Shown here piece by piece: positions 20,729 to 31,455 of a stretch of DNA of 64,000 bases (its first letter is position 1; each line of letters begins with the position of its first letter). The notes under the pieces were generated by a model. The model worked only from the letters and a program-made list of their open reading frames with translations, was not told the DNA's origin and made no database searches. This DNA comes from [Mycobacterium] stephanolepidis (GTDB taxonomy: Bacteria > Actinomycetota > Actinomycetes > Mycobacteriales > Mycobacteriaceae): the NCBI RefSeq assembly GCF_002356335.1, contig NZ_AP018165.1:3100001-3164000 (forward strand), written 5' to 3'. A program made the position numbers and the translations under genes.

Positions 20729-21585
20729 GGCAGTGTCAGAATCTCTACTCCGTCGTCGGTGACCACCATGGTGTGCTCGAACTGCGCGGTCCATTGCTTA
20801 TCGGTGGTCGCCACCGTCCAGGTGTCGTCCCAGATCTCGTAGTCCAGCGATCCGAGGTTGATCATCGGTTCGATGGTGAACGTCATGCCCGGCTCGATGA
20901 CGATGTCCAGATCGGGGTCGTCGTAATGCGGCACGATAAGCCCGTTGTGGAATGTGGGGCCCACACCATGCCCGGTGAAGGAGCGAACCACGTTGTAACC
21001 GAACCGCTTTGCGTAGGCCTCGATCACCCGTCCGACGACGCTGAGAGCCCGGCCCGGCTTGACGGCATTGATGGCGCGCATAGTGGCCTCGCGGGTGCGG
21101 TCTACCAGTAGGCGGTGTTCCTCGGAGACGTTTCCGGCCAGGAAGGTGGCATTGGTGTCTCCGTGCACACCGTCGATGTAGGCGGTGACGTCGATGTTGA
21201 CGATGTCACCGTCCTCGATCACGGTCGAGTCCGGTATCCCGTGGCAGATGATCTCGTTGAGCGATGTGCAGCACGACTTGGGAAATCCCTTGTACCCCAG
21301 CGTTGACGGGTAGGCACCCTGGGAAACCATGTAGTCGTGGGCGATTCGGTCCAGTTCGTCGGTGGTGACCCCGGGGGCCACTGCCTCACCGGCGAGCGCC
21401 AGCGCCTGCGCAGCGATCCTGCCGGCGACGCGCATCTTGTCGACGACCTCGGGTGACTGGACGTACGGTTCCCCGATGGCTTCCGCGACCTTGGACTTGC
21501 CCACGTACTCGGGGCGGTCGATCGACAGGGGAACCTGGCGTTCGGGAGACAGCGTTCCCGGGCGCAGTGCGGCACGAACAGTCAT
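20725..21585 (-). CDS. map: Methionine aminopeptidase (MapB type)
   Basis: This 286-residue M24 metallopeptidase removes the initiator Met from new proteins. It has an N-terminal extension of about 40 residues ([12 protein letters not shown]) as in mycobacterial MapB, followed by the metal-binding Asp, His and Glu residues in [36 protein letters not shown] and QFEHTMVVT. Context matches Rv2861c near the ispG-dxr region. It is translationally coupled to cobQ. Confidence 0.94.
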   Translation of the reverse strand: MTVRAALRPGTLSPERQVPLSIDRPEYVGKSKVAEAIGEPYVQSPEVVDKMRVAGRIAAQALALAGEAVAPGVTTDELDRIAHDYMVSQGAYPSTLGYKGFPKSCCTSLNEIICHGIPDSTVIEDGDIVNIDVTAYIDGVHGDTNATFLAGNVSEEHRLLVDRTREATMRAINAVKPGRALSVVGRVIEAYAKRFGYNVVRSFTGHGVGPTFHNGLIVPHYDDPDLDIVIEPGMTFTIEPMINLGSLDYEIWDDTWTVATTDKQWTAQFEHTMVVTDDGVEILTLP

Positions 21586-21616
21586 GAAGGCAGCGTAGCG
21601 GGGCCTGTCGAGATCG

Positions 21617-22384
21617 CTACGCGTTGATGACGATGGGGTCGCCGATACCGACGGTGTTGTAGTACCAGGCCGCGTTGTCGGGACTCAGGTTGATGCAGCC
21701 ATGGCTGACGTTCGAATTACCCTGCGCTCCCGTCGACCACGGGGCACTGTGCACATACACGCCACCCCAGGTGACCCGCACCGCGTAGTACACGGTCAGC
21801 TTGTAGCCCTCCGGATCGTTCAGCGGAATACCGATGGTCCGCGAATCCATGACCACCGGACTCTGCTTTTCCAGGGCTGTGAACGAGCCGACCGGCGTGG
21901 GGTGCTTGGGCTTTCCCATCGATGCGGGCATCTCACGCATGACGGTGCCATCGATCTTGACCGTGAAGGTGTGCGCGCTGATGCTGGCGATGCCCAGCAC
22001 CTCCGAACCGGTCTGGAACTTGTACTTCATACCGCTCACACCGTTCACGGACACCGTGATCGACGAATGCGCGGGCCAATACTCACGGGGAGTGAAACGA
22101 ACCGTCGCATCGTCGACCCAGCTGAATGTCCCGGCCGGAACCTTCGACGCGGAGAAATTGATGGAACGTTCCGCGGCGGGCCGGTCGGCGACAGGAGCCG
22201 CAAAATGAACCGTCACGGGCATCGCCACCCCGACCGTCTGACCCGGCGTGGGTGAGACGGATGCCACCCCGCGGGGGGATGCGGCCGTTGCCTGGCCGAG
22301 GGTCGCTGGTGTGGTGATGGCCACGTTCATCAGGAGGCCGGCGAGCCCGGTCACCACAAGCACACTCCGAAATGCTTTGCGCAA
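21617..22384 (-). CDS. L,D-transpeptidase, LdtMt1-like
   Basis: This 255-residue exported enzyme makes 3-3 cross-links in peptidoglycan, the target step of carbapenems. It has a signal peptide or anchor ([19 protein letters not shown]), one bacterial Ig-like domain (about 45-125) and a YkuD catalytic domain with Cys near 230 in [15 protein letters not shown]. It reads closely like Rv0116c (LdtMt1), including PTPVGSF and [12 protein letters not shown]. The TTG at 22384 is chosen because GGGAGG lies 9 bases upstream and the length then fits; the frame stays open to 22465. A palindrome sits in its promoter region. Confidence 0.9.
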   Translation of the reverse strand: MRKAFRSVLVVTGLAGLLMNVAITTPATLGQATAASPRGVASVSPTPGQTVGVAMPVTVHFAAPVADRPAAERSINFSASKVPAGTFSWVDDATVRFTPREYWPAHSSITVSVNGVSGMKYKFQTGSEVLGIASISAHTFTVKIDGTVMREMPASMGKPKHPTPVGSFTALEKQSPVVMDSRTIGIPLNDPEGYKLTVYYAVRVTWGGVYVHSAPWSTGAQGNSNVSHGCINLSPDNAAWYYNTVGIGDPIVINA

Positions 22385-22412
22385 GCTCTCGATCCTCCCT
22401 GGATGCTGTTTT

Positions 22413-22425
22413 ACTACATGGTAGT
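22413..22425. promoter_or_regulatory. BlaI/MecI-like palindrome upstream of the L,D-transpeptidase
   Basis: ACTAC-ATG-GTAGT is a perfect 5-base-arm palindrome 29-41 bases upstream of the TTG start, within the expected promoter or 5-prime leader. The arms match the ACTAC/GTAGT half-sites of staphylococcal BlaI/MecI operators, but the spacer is 3 rather than 4 bases. Binding by a mycobacterial BlaI is a guess. Confidence 0.35.
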
Positions 22426-22473
22426 TCGTAATCGCCTGGCGGAACGTTAGCGACAGCGAGCACAATCGGCTTC

Positions 22474-22839
22474 ATGGGGCTGTCCGCCGGACTCACATTA
22501 GAAGCGATTGTGATCGACTGCCATGATGCGGCCACACTCGGCCGTTGGTGGGCCGACGCGCTGGAGTGGCCGTACGCGATCGACGACGACGGCGCCGTCG
22601 AGGTGTTCCAGCCCGACCGGCATCCACCGTTGTTGTTCTTCCTGGAGACACCCGACCAGAAGATGGCCAAGAACCGGCTGCACCTGGACTTTCGCGGTGC
22701 CGACCAGCACGCCGTGGTGGATCGATTTCTGGCATCTGGTGCCACCAGAATTGACATCGGCCAGGGCGAATCGAGCTGGATTGTGCTCGCCGATCCCGAG
22801 GGCAACGAGTTCTGCGTGCTGGCGCCGAGCTCCGACTAG
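22474..22839 (+). CDS. Glyoxalase-like VOC superfamily protein
   Basis: This 121-residue protein has two half-domains of the vicinal-oxygen-chelate fold (VIDCHDAATLGRWWADALEW and LHLDFRGADQHAVVDRFLA...VLADPEGNEFCVL). The ending DPEGNEFCVL is typical of glyoxalase_6-type members. The substrate is unknown. Its stop overlaps the convergent PBP stop through a shared CTAG. Confidence 0.8.
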   Translation: MGLSAGLTLEAIVIDCHDAATLGRWWADALEWPYAIDDDGAVEVFQPDRHPPLLFFLETPDQKMAKNRLHLDFRGADQHAVVDRFLASGATRIDIGQGESSWIVLADPEGNEFCVLAPSSD

Positions 22840-24653
22840 GCCAGGTAGTCCGGCGGTAGAGACTGGAACATGACCCGGGTGGCCCGCACAGCGGCTTCCG
22901 AGCCGCCGCCCCCGACGACCAGCGTCGCGAAGGCCATGTCACCGCGATACCCCGCGAACCAGGCGTGTGATCCGCCCGGGAACTCGGCCTCACCGGTCTT
23001 CCCGTAGACCGAACCCTCGCCCTTGAGGTCCATCGCGGTACCGCTGAGCACTGTCTCGCGCATCATCCCGCGCAGGCCGTCGATCATTGTGGGCGTCACC
23101 GGTGGACGCTCGCCGGTGATTCCGGTGGTCTGACCGGAGATCAGCTGCGGTACAGGCGTTTTTCCATTCGCGACGGTTGCCGCGGCCAGCGCCATGCCGA
23201 ACGGCGTGACCAGCACCTTGCCCTGCCCGAAACCGTCCTCGGTACGTTCAGTCAGGTTGACGGTGGGCGGCACGCTTCCGGAGACGGTGGGGATCCCCGC
23301 GACGTCATAGTCTGGACCGATGCCGAATTGCGAAGCGGCGACGGTCAAACCGTCCAACGGCATCTCACTGGCCAGTTTGGCGAAGGTCGTGTTGCACGAA
23401 TTCGCGAAGGCCCGCCACATGGGCACCGTGCCGAGATCGAACTCGTTGTAGTTGGGGATGCTGCGGTCTCCGATGGTGACTCGCTTCGGGCAGCCCACCA
23501 TGGTGTCCGGAGTGGCCATCCCGCGCTCGAGCGCAGCGCCCGCGGTGATGATCTTGAATGTCGATCCGGGCGGAAACAGACCCGTGGTGGCCAGTGGCCC
23601 ATCGGCATTGGCAGCGGCGTTCTGCGCGACCGCCAGGATCTCCCCCGTCGACGGCTTGATCACCACCATCATGGCCTTCTGACCGCGGGTGTTGACGGCG
23701 TTCTGTGCGGCGTTCTGCACGGCACGGTCCAGGCTGATCGTCTTCGACGGCGCCGGATTGGGTTTCACCTCGTTGAGCACCGCGGTGTCCACACCGTTCT
23801 GGTTGACACTGACCACCCGCCAGCCGGCCTCGCCATCCAGCTCATCGAGCACTGCCTTTTTGACCTGCGCGACGATATCGGGCGCGAAGTGGTCATCGGT
23901 GGGCAGCAGATCGGCGATCTGCGTCATCACCACGCCGGGTCGCAATGCCCCCGGTCGCGTCTCCAGCGCGATGGAAACCTTGTCCCAGTCGTCCTTGCGC
24001 AGCGTGATGAGATTCATCGGCGAGGTTTGGGCGCTCGCCTGCTCAGCCAGAGATGCGGCGTTGATCTGGTCGTCGTAGGGCCGGATGGCATCGGCCAGCG
24101 CGGTGGCGGTGCTCATCAGCGATTTACCGGCCTGCGACGCGTCGAAGGAGATCTTGTACAGGTTGGCCGGCGCCAGCACGGTCGTGCCGCCCGACTCGTT
24201 GACCGTTGCCCGCTTGGCCGGATCGGTCCGCAACGAAAGCGATTGGCGTTCACCGAGTTTGGGGTGCAGGTCGCTCGGCGCCCAGCGCACCTGCCAACTG
24301 CCCGCGGTACGCAGCATTTCCAGGCGCCCGCTATAGGTCCAGGTGCGCCTTCTGGGCAACTGCCAGACATACGTCGCGTCGGCACTGCCGGTGTCCAGAG
24401 TGTATTGCGATCCGTTCACGGCAGCCTTGAACGAGGTTGCCTGCAGACCCGAGAAGGCTTGATCCAGACCCACTTTCGCGCCGTCCGGGTCGTCGGTCAG
24501 CTTCGCCGCCGAGGCGGTGTCGCCGTTGGCCAGCGCCTCAAAGAACTTCTCTGCGACCGGCCCGGGCCCATCGGGGCGCGGGGTGCACGCGACCGCTCCG
24601 GCCACCAACAGGGCGGTGCCGAGTAGCGGCAGAGACCAAACACGTCTGAACAT
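22836..24653 (-). CDS. Penicillin-binding lipoprotein (Rv2864c-like)
   Basis: This 605-residue protein has a lipoprotein signal (SLPLLGTALLVAGAVAC), an NTF2-like MecA_N domain (about 30-150), a dimerisation domain, and a transpeptidase domain with SxxK in PGSTFKI near 362, SxN as SCN in ANSCNTTF, and KTG in GKTGEAEFPGG near 547. All three penicilloyl-transferase motifs are intact, so it should be an active D,D-transpeptidase anchored in the outer leaflet of the membrane. The ATG at 24653 gives a good signal peptide; a TTG at 24683 is the alternative. Context matches Rv2864c. Confidence 0.9.
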   Translation of the reverse strand: MFRRVWSLPLLGTALLVAGAVACTPRPDGPGPVAEKFFEALANGDTASAAKLTDDPDGAKVGLDQAFSGLQATSFKAAVNGSQYTLDTGSADATYVWQLPRRRTWTYSGRLEMLRTAGSWQVRWAPSDLHPKLGERQSLSLRTDPAKRATVNESGGTTVLAPANLYKISFDASQAGKSLMSTATALADAIRPYDDQINAASLAEQASAQTSPMNLITLRKDDWDKVSIALETRPGALRPGVVMTQIADLLPTDDHFAPDIVAQVKKAVLDELDGEAGWRVVSVNQNGVDTAVLNEVKPNPAPSKTISLDRAVQNAAQNAVNTRGQKAMMVVIKPSTGEILAVAQNAAANADGPLATTGLFPPGSTFKIITAGAALERGMATPDTMVGCPKRVTIGDRSIPNYNEFDLGTVPMWRAFANSCNTTFAKLASEMPLDGLTVAASQFGIGPDYDVAGIPTVSGSVPPTVNLTERTEDGFGQGKVLVTPFGMALAAATVANGKTPVPQLISGQTTGITGERPPVTPTMIDGLRGMMRETVLSGTAMDLKGEGSVYGKTGEAEFPGGSHAWFAGYRGDMAFATLVVGGGGSEAAVRATRVMFQSLPPDYLA

Positions 24654-24727
24654 CGGGTCGATGTTATGGCCGTGAGCCTCCAAAACACCGCAGGCGCACG
24701 GACGTAGCGAGCACTAGCTCGTCAGAA

Positions 24728-25600
24728 TCAGCTAACGAGAACGGTCGCGAATGTGCCGATGCGCGTGAATCCCGCCCTGGCATAGGACGCGCGGGCCACT
24801 TCATTGAAGCTGTTCACGTACAGGCTGGGGATGCGGCTGCTGCGATGGATCGCTGCCGCCACGGCGGCCACCCCCGCCGTACCGAGCCCGCGGCCACGGA
24901 ACTCCGGGTCGACCCATACGCCCTGGATCTGGCTCACGCACCGCGATTGCGATCCGATCTCCGCCTTGAAGATGACCCGCCCATCCTCAAAACGTGCCCA
25001 GGCCCTGCCCGCCTCGATGAGGCCGGCCACCCGCCGTCGGTACCCACGGCCGCCGTCACCGTTACGCGGATCCACACCCATCTCGCCGATGAACATCTGG
25101 ATCGAAGCGTTCAAATACTGGTCGAGCTCCTCGGCGCGTACCTGCCGTACCGCGGAGTCGACGGCACATGTCGGCGCATCGAGCATCGCCAGCAGGGGCT
25201 GGCAGGCGCGGACCTCGCGTGCGGGGCCCCAGACCGGATCGAGATGGCACCACATGTCGAGCACCACATCGGCCGGGCCGACCAGGGAGGGGCAGATCCG
25301 GTGCTGCTCAATGGCGCGTTCGGCAAACAACCGGGTGGCCTCGGGGCCGCCGGCCAGGGGAATGATCGTGGTCCCGACGAAGCACAGAGAGTCCGTCAAC
25401 GCTCCCGTGGTCCAGATCTCGCCGCCGATGGCCGTGGGATCGGCGCCTCGAGCTTCGACGCGTGCGGCGAGCATGCAGGAGGCCACCGGGTCGGCGTCCA
25501 ACACCGCACGCACCGCCTCGGTATCCGATAGTCCGAGGACGCGAACGGCATCGGAGGACGACGCTCCGGGCGCTCCGTGCGCCGGCAGTGTTGTCGTCAT
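24728..25600 (-). CDS. DUF4081-GNAT N-acetyltransferase (Rv2867c-like)
   Basis: This 290-residue protein has an N-terminal domain of the DUF4081 type and a C-terminal GNAT domain whose acetyl-CoA loop reads GVWVDPEFRGRGLGTAG, ending in YVNSFNEVARASYARAGF. It sits 40 bases downstream of ispG on the same strand, as Rv2867c does. Chosen start: ATG at 25600 after GGGAGCG; a TTG two codons upstream is possible. Substrate unknown. Confidence 0.87.
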   Translation of the reverse strand: MTTTLPAHGAPGASSSDAVRVLGLSDTEAVRAVLDADPVASCMLAARVEARGADPTAIGGEIWTTGALTDSLCFVGTTIIPLAGGPEATRLFAERAIEQHRICPSLVGPADVVLDMWCHLDPVWGPAREVRACQPLLAMLDAPTCAVDSAVRQVRAEELDQYLNASIQMFIGEMGVDPRNGDGGRGYRRRVAGLIEAGRAWARFEDGRVIFKAEIGSQSRCVSQIQGVWVDPEFRGRGLGTAGVAAVAAAIHRSSRIPSLYVNSFNEVARASYARAGFTRIGTFATVLVS

Positions 25601-25640
25601 CGGCAATCGCTCCCGTGTGTCCCGTTACGCCGAGCTTTGT

Positions 25641-26804
25641 TCAGCTTACGGTCACGACCGGCTGGCCAGTAGGCGTTCCGTCGGTTCCGATCTCGGTGCC
25701 CATCTCCTCGGCCAAGCGCATGGCCTCATCGATGAGTGTCTCGACGATCAGCGCCTCCGGCACGGTCTTGATGACCTCGCCCTTCACGAAGATCTGGCCC
25801 TTGCCGTTTCCGGATGCCACGCCCAGGTCGGCCTCGCGTGCCTCACCCGGTCCGTTGACGACGCAGCCCATGACCGCGACGCGAAGCGGTACATCCAGCC
25901 CCTCCAACCCAGCGCTCACCGCGTTGGCCAGGGTGTAGACGTCCACCTGCGCGCGCCCGCACGACGGGCAGGACACGATCTCCAGCGACCGGGGCCGCAG
26001 GTTGAGCGATTCGAGAATCTGATTGCCGACCTTGACCTCCTCGGCGGGCGGCGCCGACAGGGACACGCGGATGGTGTCACCGATGCCCTTGGACAACAGC
26101 GCACCGAAGGCGACGGCCGACTTGATGGTGCCCTGGAATGCCGGGCCGGCCTCGGTGACACCGAGGTGTAGCGGGTAATCGCATTGCGAGGCGAGCAGTT
26201 CGTAGGCGGCGACCATGATCACCGGGTCGTTGTGTTTGACGCTGATCTTGATGTCTCCGAAGCCATGTTCTTCGAACAGGCCGGCCTCCCACAGCGCCGA
26301 CTCGACGAGCGCCTCCGGAGTGGCCTTGCCGTACTTGCCCAGAATGCGCGGATCCAGCGAGCCGGCATTCACGCCGATGCGGATCGGGATTCCGGCGTCA
26401 CCGGCGGCCTTGGCGACCTCCTTGACCCGGCCGTCGAACTCCTTGATGTTCCCCGGATTCACGCGCACCGCGGCGCAGCCGGCGTCAATCGCCGCGAAGA
26501 TGTATTTGGGCTGGAAGTGGATGTCGGCGATGACCGGGATCTTGCTCTTGCGGGCGATCTCGGCGAGCGCGTCGGCGTCCTCCTGTCGCGGGCAGGCGAC
26601 ACGCACGATGTCGCAGCCGGAGGCGGTCAGTTCCGCGATCTGCTGCAGAGTCGAGTTCACGTCGTGGGTTTTGGTGGTGCACATCGACTGCACCGATACC
26701 AGTGAGTCGCTGCCCACCCCGACGTTTCCGACCATGAGCTGACGTGTCTTACGCCGCGGCGACAGTGTCGGCGGCGGTGCGCTCGGAATGCCCAGGCTGG
26801 TCAT
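25641..26804 (-). CDS. ispG: 4-hydroxy-3-methylbut-2-enyl-diphosphate synthase IspG (GcpE)
   Basis: This 387-residue iron-sulfur enzyme performs the penultimate step of the MEP isoprenoid pathway. The TIM-barrel part shows [15 protein letters not shown] and [14 protein letters not shown]; the cluster cysteines are in [13 protein letters not shown] (near 277-280) and [15 protein letters not shown] (near 313). GGAGGA lies five bases before the ATG. With dxr two genes upstream, it places two MEP-pathway genes around rip1, as in M. tuberculosis. Confidence 0.96.
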   Translation of the reverse strand: MTSLGIPSAPPPTLSPRRKTRQLMVGNVGVGSDSLVSVQSMCTTKTHDVNSTLQQIAELTASGCDIVRVACPRQEDADALAEIARKSKIPVIADIHFQPKYIFAAIDAGCAAVRVNPGNIKEFDGRVKEVAKAAGDAGIPIRIGVNAGSLDPRILGKYGKATPEALVESALWEAGLFEEHGFGDIKISVKHNDPVIMVAAYELLASQCDYPLHLGVTEAGPAFQGTIKSAVAFGALLSKGIGDTIRVSLSAPPAEEVKVGNQILESLNLRPRSLEIVSCPSCGRAQVDVYTLANAVSAGLEGLDVPLRVAVMGCVVNGPGEAREADLGVASGNGKGQIFVKGEVIKTVPEALIVETLIDEAMRLAEEMGTEIGTDGTPTGQPVVTVS

Positions 26805-26824
26805 GTGATCCTCCGTTTGGATCG

Positions 26825-28060
26825 CTATTGAAAAAGTCTAATCGGGTTGACGATGTCGGCGGTGATCGTCAACAGCATGTAACCGACCACCACCACCAGA
26901 ACCAGGTATGTCGCCGGCATCAGCTTCATGTAGTTGACGGGGGCGCCCACCGCGAGCCCGCGCGCAGATCGGATCATGTTGCGGATCTTCTCGTAGGTGG
27001 CCACCGCGATGTGTCCTCCGTCGAACGGCAGCAACGGCAGCAGGTTGATGGCGCCGAGCGCAAAGTTGAGCTGCGCCAACAGTATCCAGAACATGATCCA
27101 CATGTCGTGCTCGACCGTCTCGCCGCCCATGCGGCTCGCGCCGACGATGCTCATCGGAGTGTCCATGGCCCGCTCGCTGCCGGTGATGGAGTCCCAGAGG
27201 GCGCCGACCTTGGTGGGGATCTTCCCGATGGCCTTCACGGTTTCGACGGCGACGGTCCCGATGAGGTTCCCGGTGGCGGGAACCGCCGTCAGCGGGTTGT
27301 AGTGCTTCTGCGGCACATAGGTGCCCAGTGAGGCGCCGACGGCACCCACCGAGATGAGCTTGCCCGCCTTCTCATCCCAGCGCTGTGTCTCGGCGACGTT
27401 GACGAGGAGCGATTGCTGCTTGCCATCGCGAATGATCTCGAAGACCTGTGGACCGCGCAGCTCCCGAATCGCGGTGACCATGTCGCTGGACGTGCTGAGC
27501 TGCTTGCCCGCTACGGCCAGCACTTGGTCACCCTCGCGCAGGCCGCCGAGCGCCGCCGGTCCTTCACCGGTGCACGTCGCCATGTCCTTGGGGTCGGCAC
27601 TCTTTTGCGCTGACACGCACGTCGTCTGCTTGATCTCGGGATGCGTGGGCGCGTTGTTGTCGGGCAGACCCCAAAACAGGACGACGCCGTAGAAGACCAC
27701 GATGCCGATGAGGAAATTCATGGCCGGTCCGGCGAACAGCACCGCCACCCGCTTCCAGACCTTCTGCTTGTACATGGCGCGGTCGGATTCCTCGGGGGTG
27801 AGCTGTTCCACCGAGGTCATGCCGGCGATATCGCAGAAACCACCGAGCGGGACGGCCTTGAAGCCGTACTCGATGATGTCGTTGGCACCGCGGTTGCTCT
27901 TGCGCTTGGTGGACCACAATGTCGGTCCGAACCCGACGAAGTAGCGACGCACCTTCATGCCGGTGGCCTGCGCCACCCACATGTGCCCACACTCGTGCAG
28001 CGCCACCGATACCAAGATCGCCAGCGCGAACAACGCAATTCCGATCGCGTACGCAGCCAT
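26825..28060 (-). CDS. rip1: Site-2 zinc metalloprotease Rip1 (M50 family)
   Basis: This 411-residue polytopic protease has the zinc motif HECGH near residues 21-25 in the first membrane helix, a PDZ domain in the middle ([16 protein letters not shown]), and the second metal motif in [12 protein letters not shown] near 346. Rip1 cuts transmembrane anti-sigma factors and other membrane proteins and affects envelope composition. Its ATG overlaps the dxr stop as ATGA, so dxr-rip1-ispG form an operon, matching Rv2870c-Rv2868c. Confidence 0.94.
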   Translation of the reverse strand: MAAYAIGIALFALAILVSVALHECGHMWVAQATGMKVRRYFVGFGPTLWSTKRKSNRGANDIIEYGFKAVPLGGFCDIAGMTSVEQLTPEESDRAMYKQKVWKRVAVLFAGPAMNFLIGIVVFYGVVLFWGLPDNNAPTHPEIKQTTCVSAQKSADPKDMATCTGEGPAALGGLREGDQVLAVAGKQLSTSSDMVTAIRELRGPQVFEIIRDGKQQSLLVNVAETQRWDEKAGKLISVGAVGASLGTYVPQKHYNPLTAVPATGNLIGTVAVETVKAIGKIPTKVGALWDSITGSERAMDTPMSIVGASRMGGETVEHDMWIMFWILLAQLNFALGAINLLPLLPFDGGHIAVATYEKIRNMIRSARGLAVGAPVNYMKLMPATYLVLVVVVGYMLLTITADIVNPIRLFQ

Positions 28061-29241
28061 CAGATTCGATTTTCCTCCGCCAGGATCAATTGCGCAGCCC
28101 GCTGGTCAGCCCAGTGCTGCGCGTCGAGTACATCGTCAACGGTAGCGGGTTCTCCGGAGGTTCCCTCCCATTGGCTTGCTGCATCGAGCACATCGGCGAT
28201 TGTTCGCACGATCGACTTGAATCCGATACGTCCGGCCAGGAAGGCAGCGGCCGCGGTTTCATTGGCGGCGTTGTAGACGGCGGTCATGCATCCCCCCGCC
28301 TCTCCGGCGCTCCGGGCCAGGTCGACGGCGGGAAAGACCTGCGCATCCAGTGGCTCGAACTCCCAGGTGGACGCGGTGCTGAAATCGCAGGCCGTGGCCG
28401 CGGCGGGTACCCGGTCCGGCCACCCCAGTGCCAGCGCGATGGGCAGCTTCATATCGGGCGGACTGGCCTGCGCCAGTGTCGAGCCGTCGGTGAACGTCAC
28501 CATCGAGTGCACGATCGACTGCGGATGAACCACGACACCGATCTGCTGGTACGGCACGTCGAACAGCAGATGGGTCTCGATGAGTTCCAGGCCCTTGTTG
28601 ACCAGTGAGGCCGAGTTGAGGGTGTTCATCGGCCCCATCGACCAGGTGGGGTGCGCTCCGGCCTGCTCCGGCGTGACGTCTTCGAGCTGCTGCGCGCTCC
28701 ACCCCCGGAAGGGCCCGCCGGATGCGGTCAAGATCAGCTGCGCCACCTCGCCACGGGTACCGCCGCGCAGGCATTGCGCCAGCGCGGAATGCTCGGAGTC
28801 GACGGGAACGATCTGGCCGGGAGCGGCGGCCTTGGTGACCAGCGGCCCGCCGGCCACCAGAGACTCCTTGTTGGCCAGCGCGAGCCGTGCCCCTGACTTC
28901 AGCGCGGCCAGAGTCGGCCGCAGACCCAAAGCTCCGACCAGCGCATTGAGCACCACATCGGCCCCGGTGTTCTCCACCAGCTCGGTGACGGCGTCAGGTC
29001 CACTCAGCACGGGTACGTCGAGCCGTTCGGCGGCACGCTTGTCGGCTACCGCGACGTTGGTGACGCCGGTATCCGCGATCTGCTGCCGCAGCAGATCGAT
29101 GTTGCCGCCGCCCGCCGCCAGGCCGACCACCTCGAAGCGCTCCGGGTTGGCGGCGATGACCTCGAGCGCCTGGGTGCCGATGGACCCGGTGCTGCCGAGC
29201 AGTAACACCCGACAGACCTCTGAACTACGTGTCACCCACAT
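28060..29241 (-). CDS. dxr: 1-deoxy-D-xylulose 5-phosphate reductoisomerase
   Basis: This roughly 393-residue enzyme converts DXP to MEP, the first committed MEP step and the fosmidomycin target. It has the NADPH fold [17 protein letters not shown], the substrate/metal region [12 protein letters not shown] and VPVDSEHSA, the flexible loop [11 protein letters not shown], and THPTWSMG-type [22 protein letters not shown]. The ATG at 29241 is chosen; a GTG two codons later (29235) is equally plausible. The frame remains open to 29529 but that part lies opposite the DUF2631 gene. Confidence 0.95.
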   Translation of the reverse strand: MWVTRSSEVCRVLLLGSTGSIGTQALEVIAANPERFEVVGLAAGGGNIDLLRQQIADTGVTNVAVADKRAAERLDVPVLSGPDAVTELVENTGADVVLNALVGALGLRPTLAALKSGARLALANKESLVAGGPLVTKAAAPGQIVPVDSEHSALAQCLRGGTRGEVAQLILTASGGPFRGWSAQQLEDVTPEQAGAHPTWSMGPMNTLNSASLVNKGLELIETHLLFDVPYQQIGVVVHPQSIVHSMVTFTDGSTLAQASPPDMKLPIALALGWPDRVPAAATACDFSTASTWEFEPLDAQVFPAVDLARSAGEAGGCMTAVYNAANETAAAAFLAGRIGFKSIVRTIADVLDAASQWEGTSGEPATVDDVLDAQHWADQRAAQLILAEENRI

Positions 29242-29370
29242 ATTGTGCGGCCTGGACTGGCCCGCGACTCCCACCGACATTTCCCCCTCGCGCGGGGTGT
29301 GCATACCGGAGGCGGGTGGGCGTGGCACACTATGGGCTGTAGTAGACGTCTGAGATTTGGAGGGCTGGCG

Positions 29371-29631
29371 GTGGCCACGACTGAGGTTGTCAAGCACGAC
29401 GGAGTCGATGTCGAGGACGTGCCGTCCGCAGCGTTCGGGCGTGGGCTCTCGGGCCAGAACCCCCGCATCTTCCACATCCTGGGCATCGCCATCGCGGCCT
29501 TCTTGCTGCTGCTCCTCAAGGGCAATCACGTCGGCAAGGTCGAAGACATCTTCTGTGTCGGCTTCGCTCTCATCGTGCTGGCCTTCACCGCGAACGACTA
29601 CTTCGGTCGCCGCTCGGGCCGTATCCGCTAG
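29371..29631 (+). CDS. Small two-helix membrane protein, DUF2631 (Rv2876-like)
   Basis: This 86-residue protein has two membrane segments ([17 protein letters not shown] and [15 protein letters not shown]) and a basic C-terminus. The GTG at 29371 follows GGAGGG with a 6-base spacer and gives the family length. It diverges from dxr, as Rv2876 diverges from that region. The function is unknown. Confidence 0.8.
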   Translation: MATTEVVKHDGVDVEDVPSAAFGRGLSGQNPRIFHILGIAIAAFLLLLLKGNHVGKVEDIFCVGFALIVLAFTANDYFGRRSGRIR

Positions 29632-30753
29632 CTAGCGCTCGGACGCTGCCAGTTGGCCGCATGCGGCGGCAATCTCGCGACCTCGGGTATCACGCACCGT
29701 GCAGGAGACTCCCTGCTCGCGTACGCGCCGTACGAACTCCCGCTCCACCGGCTTCGGACTGGCGTCCCATTGACTGCCCGGCGTCGGATTCAGCGGAATC
29801 AGATTCACATGAACGAACTGACCCAAGGCTTTTCGCAGCTTCTTGCCAAGCAAGTCCGCCCGCCAGGGCTGATCGTTCACATCGCGGATGAGCGCGTATT
29901 CGATGGACACCCGCCGTCCCGTGACATCGGCGTAGTACCGCGCGGCATCGAGCACCTCGCTGATGGCCCACCGGGTGTTGACCGGCACCAGGGTGTCGCG
30001 CAGCTCGTCGTCCGGGCAGTGCAACGACACCGCCAGAGTGACTCCCAGTCCCTCGTCGGCAAGTTTGCGAATGGCCGGCGCCAGCCCCACCGTCGAGACT
30101 GTGACACCGCGCTGCGAAATACCGAACCCATCGGGGGGCGGCGCGGTGATCTTGCGCAGCACGGTGAGCACCCGGTTGTAATTGGCCAGGGGCTCACCCA
30201 TGCCCATGAAGACGATGTTCGACAACCGGCCGGGCCCGCCCGGCAGCTCGCCGTCACGCAATGAGGCCGCGGCATCACGGACCTGCTCCAGAATCTCGGC
30301 GGCCGAGAGATTACGCGTCAGTCCACCCTGACCGGTGGCGCAGAACGGGCAGGCCATGCCGCACCCGGCCTGCGACGAGATGCACAGCGTGTTGCGGTCG
30401 GTATAGCGCATGAGTACCGACTCGACGGTGCTGCCATCGTGTAAGCGCCACAAGGTCTTTCGAGTATCCCCAGAATCACAGGCCACCTGTCGCAGCGGAT
30501 GAAGCAGCCGGGGAAATAGCGCCTCGCCCACACCATCGCGCGCGCCCGCTGGAAGGTCCGTCATTGCCGCGGGATCGCCCACCAGCCGTCCGTAGTACTG
30601 GTTGGCGATCTGCCTGGCACGAAACGCCGGAAGCCCCAATGCGGTCACAGCCTCACGGGTCTGCTCGGCCGTCATATCCGCCAGGTGACGCGGCGGCATG
30701 GCCCGACGCGGCGCGTCGAAAACCAGCGGCAGGGACCCCTTATCGGCAGACAT
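29632..30753 (-). CDS. rlmN: 23S rRNA/tRNA adenine-C2 methyltransferase RlmN
   Basis: This 373-residue radical SAM enzyme methylates A2503 of 23S rRNA and A37 of some tRNAs. The iron-sulfur motif is [14 protein letters not shown] near 133-140. Also present are [24 protein letters not shown] and the methyl-carrying Cys region near the C-terminus ([23 protein letters not shown]). Its stop abuts the DUF2631 stop in a CTAGCTAG sequence. Corresponds to Rv2879c/Rv2880c; here it is one intact gene. Confidence 0.95.
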   Translation of the reverse strand: MSADKGSLPLVFDAPRRAMPPRHLADMTAEQTREAVTALGLPAFRARQIANQYYGRLVGDPAAMTDLPAGARDGVGEALFPRLLHPLRQVACDSGDTRKTLWRLHDGSTVESVLMRYTDRNTLCISSQAGCGMACPFCATGQGGLTRNLSAAEILEQVRDAAASLRDGELPGGPGRLSNIVFMGMGEPLANYNRVLTVLRKITAPPPDGFGISQRGVTVSTVGLAPAIRKLADEGLGVTLAVSLHCPDDELRDTLVPVNTRWAISEVLDAARYYADVTGRRVSIEYALIRDVNDQPWRADLLGKKLRKALGQFVHVNLIPLNPTPGSQWDASPKPVEREFVRRVREQGVSCTVRDTRGREIAAACGQLAASER

Positions 30754-30779
30754 AACCCACTTAGTATCCCAGGCTTGCG

Positions 30780-31376
30780 CTAGTTCCCCGAACCGGAACG
30801 TGCCCGCACATGCATCCGCTCCCCCTGCGGGCCGAAAATATGCAACACCTCGACGGGTTTATCGGTCGGATTGCCGAACCAATGCGGGATATGCGTATCG
30901 AACTCGGCGGCTTCACCGGCGGGCAGAATCAGGTCCAGCTCGCCGAGCAGCAGACGGACCTTTCCGGAGAGCACGTACATCCACTCATAGCCCTCATGGA
31001 CCTTCAGATTCGGTTCACCCTTCGGCGAGTGCGGCGGGATGATCTGCTTGTAGCACTGCACCCCACCGGGCCGGCGTGACAGCGGCAGATAGACCGACCC
31101 GTGTCGTTTGAACGGCTTGGGGTGGATGCGCGGGTCACCCGTGGCGGGTGCGTTCACCAGCTCGTCGAGCGGCACCTGGTGTGCCTCGGCCAGCAGCAGA
31201 AGAAGTTCCAGAGTGGGGCGCCGCCGACCGGATTCCAGGCGCGACAAGGTGCTCTCGGAAATGCCCGTCGTGTCGGACAACTGCGCCAGAGTGACCTGAC
31301 GATGCAGGCGCAGGGCCCGCAGCCGGGGCCCCAAGGCATCAAGCACGGCCTCTAACCGCTGGTTCTGATCGTCCAT
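30780..31376 (-). CDS. XRE-family regulator with C-terminal cupin domain
   Basis: This 198-residue protein has an N-terminal helix-turn-helix ([20 protein letters not shown]) and a C-terminal cupin ([20 protein letters not shown]...[16 protein letters not shown]). Such proteins sense small molecules through the cupin. It is divergent from an FAD oxidoreductase and methyltransferase pair and probably controls them. The ATG at 31376 is chosen; another ATG lies three codons upstream at 31385. A palindrome in the divergent gap may be its operator. Confidence 0.87.
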   Translation of the reverse strand: MDDQNQRLEAVLDALGPRLRALRLHRQVTLAQLSDTTGISESTLSRLESGRRRPTLELLLLLAEAHQVPLDELVNAPATGDPRIHPKPFKRHGSVYLPLSRRPGGVQCYKQIIPPHSPKGEPNLKVHEGYEWMYVLSGKVRLLLGELDLILPAGEAAEFDTHIPHWFGNPTDKPVEVLHIFGPQGERMHVRARSGSGN

Positions 31377-31409
31377 ACCAACCATGATGGCGGCCATATT
31401 GCTGCTTTG

Positions 31410-31423
31410 GCAAGAAAGCTTGC
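31410..31423. promoter_or_regulatory. Palindrome between XRE-cupin regulator and FAD oxidoreductase
   Basis: GCAAG-AAAG-CTTGC is an inverted repeat with perfect 5-base arms in the 79-base divergent gap, 34 bases from the regulator start and 33 from the oxidoreductase start. Its central position suggests it is the binding site by which the XRE-cupin protein controls both promoters. This is inferred from symmetry and location only. Confidence 0.4.
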
Positions 31424-31455
31424 GTGTTTCGCAGACTGGCCCCAATAGTGGTGTC

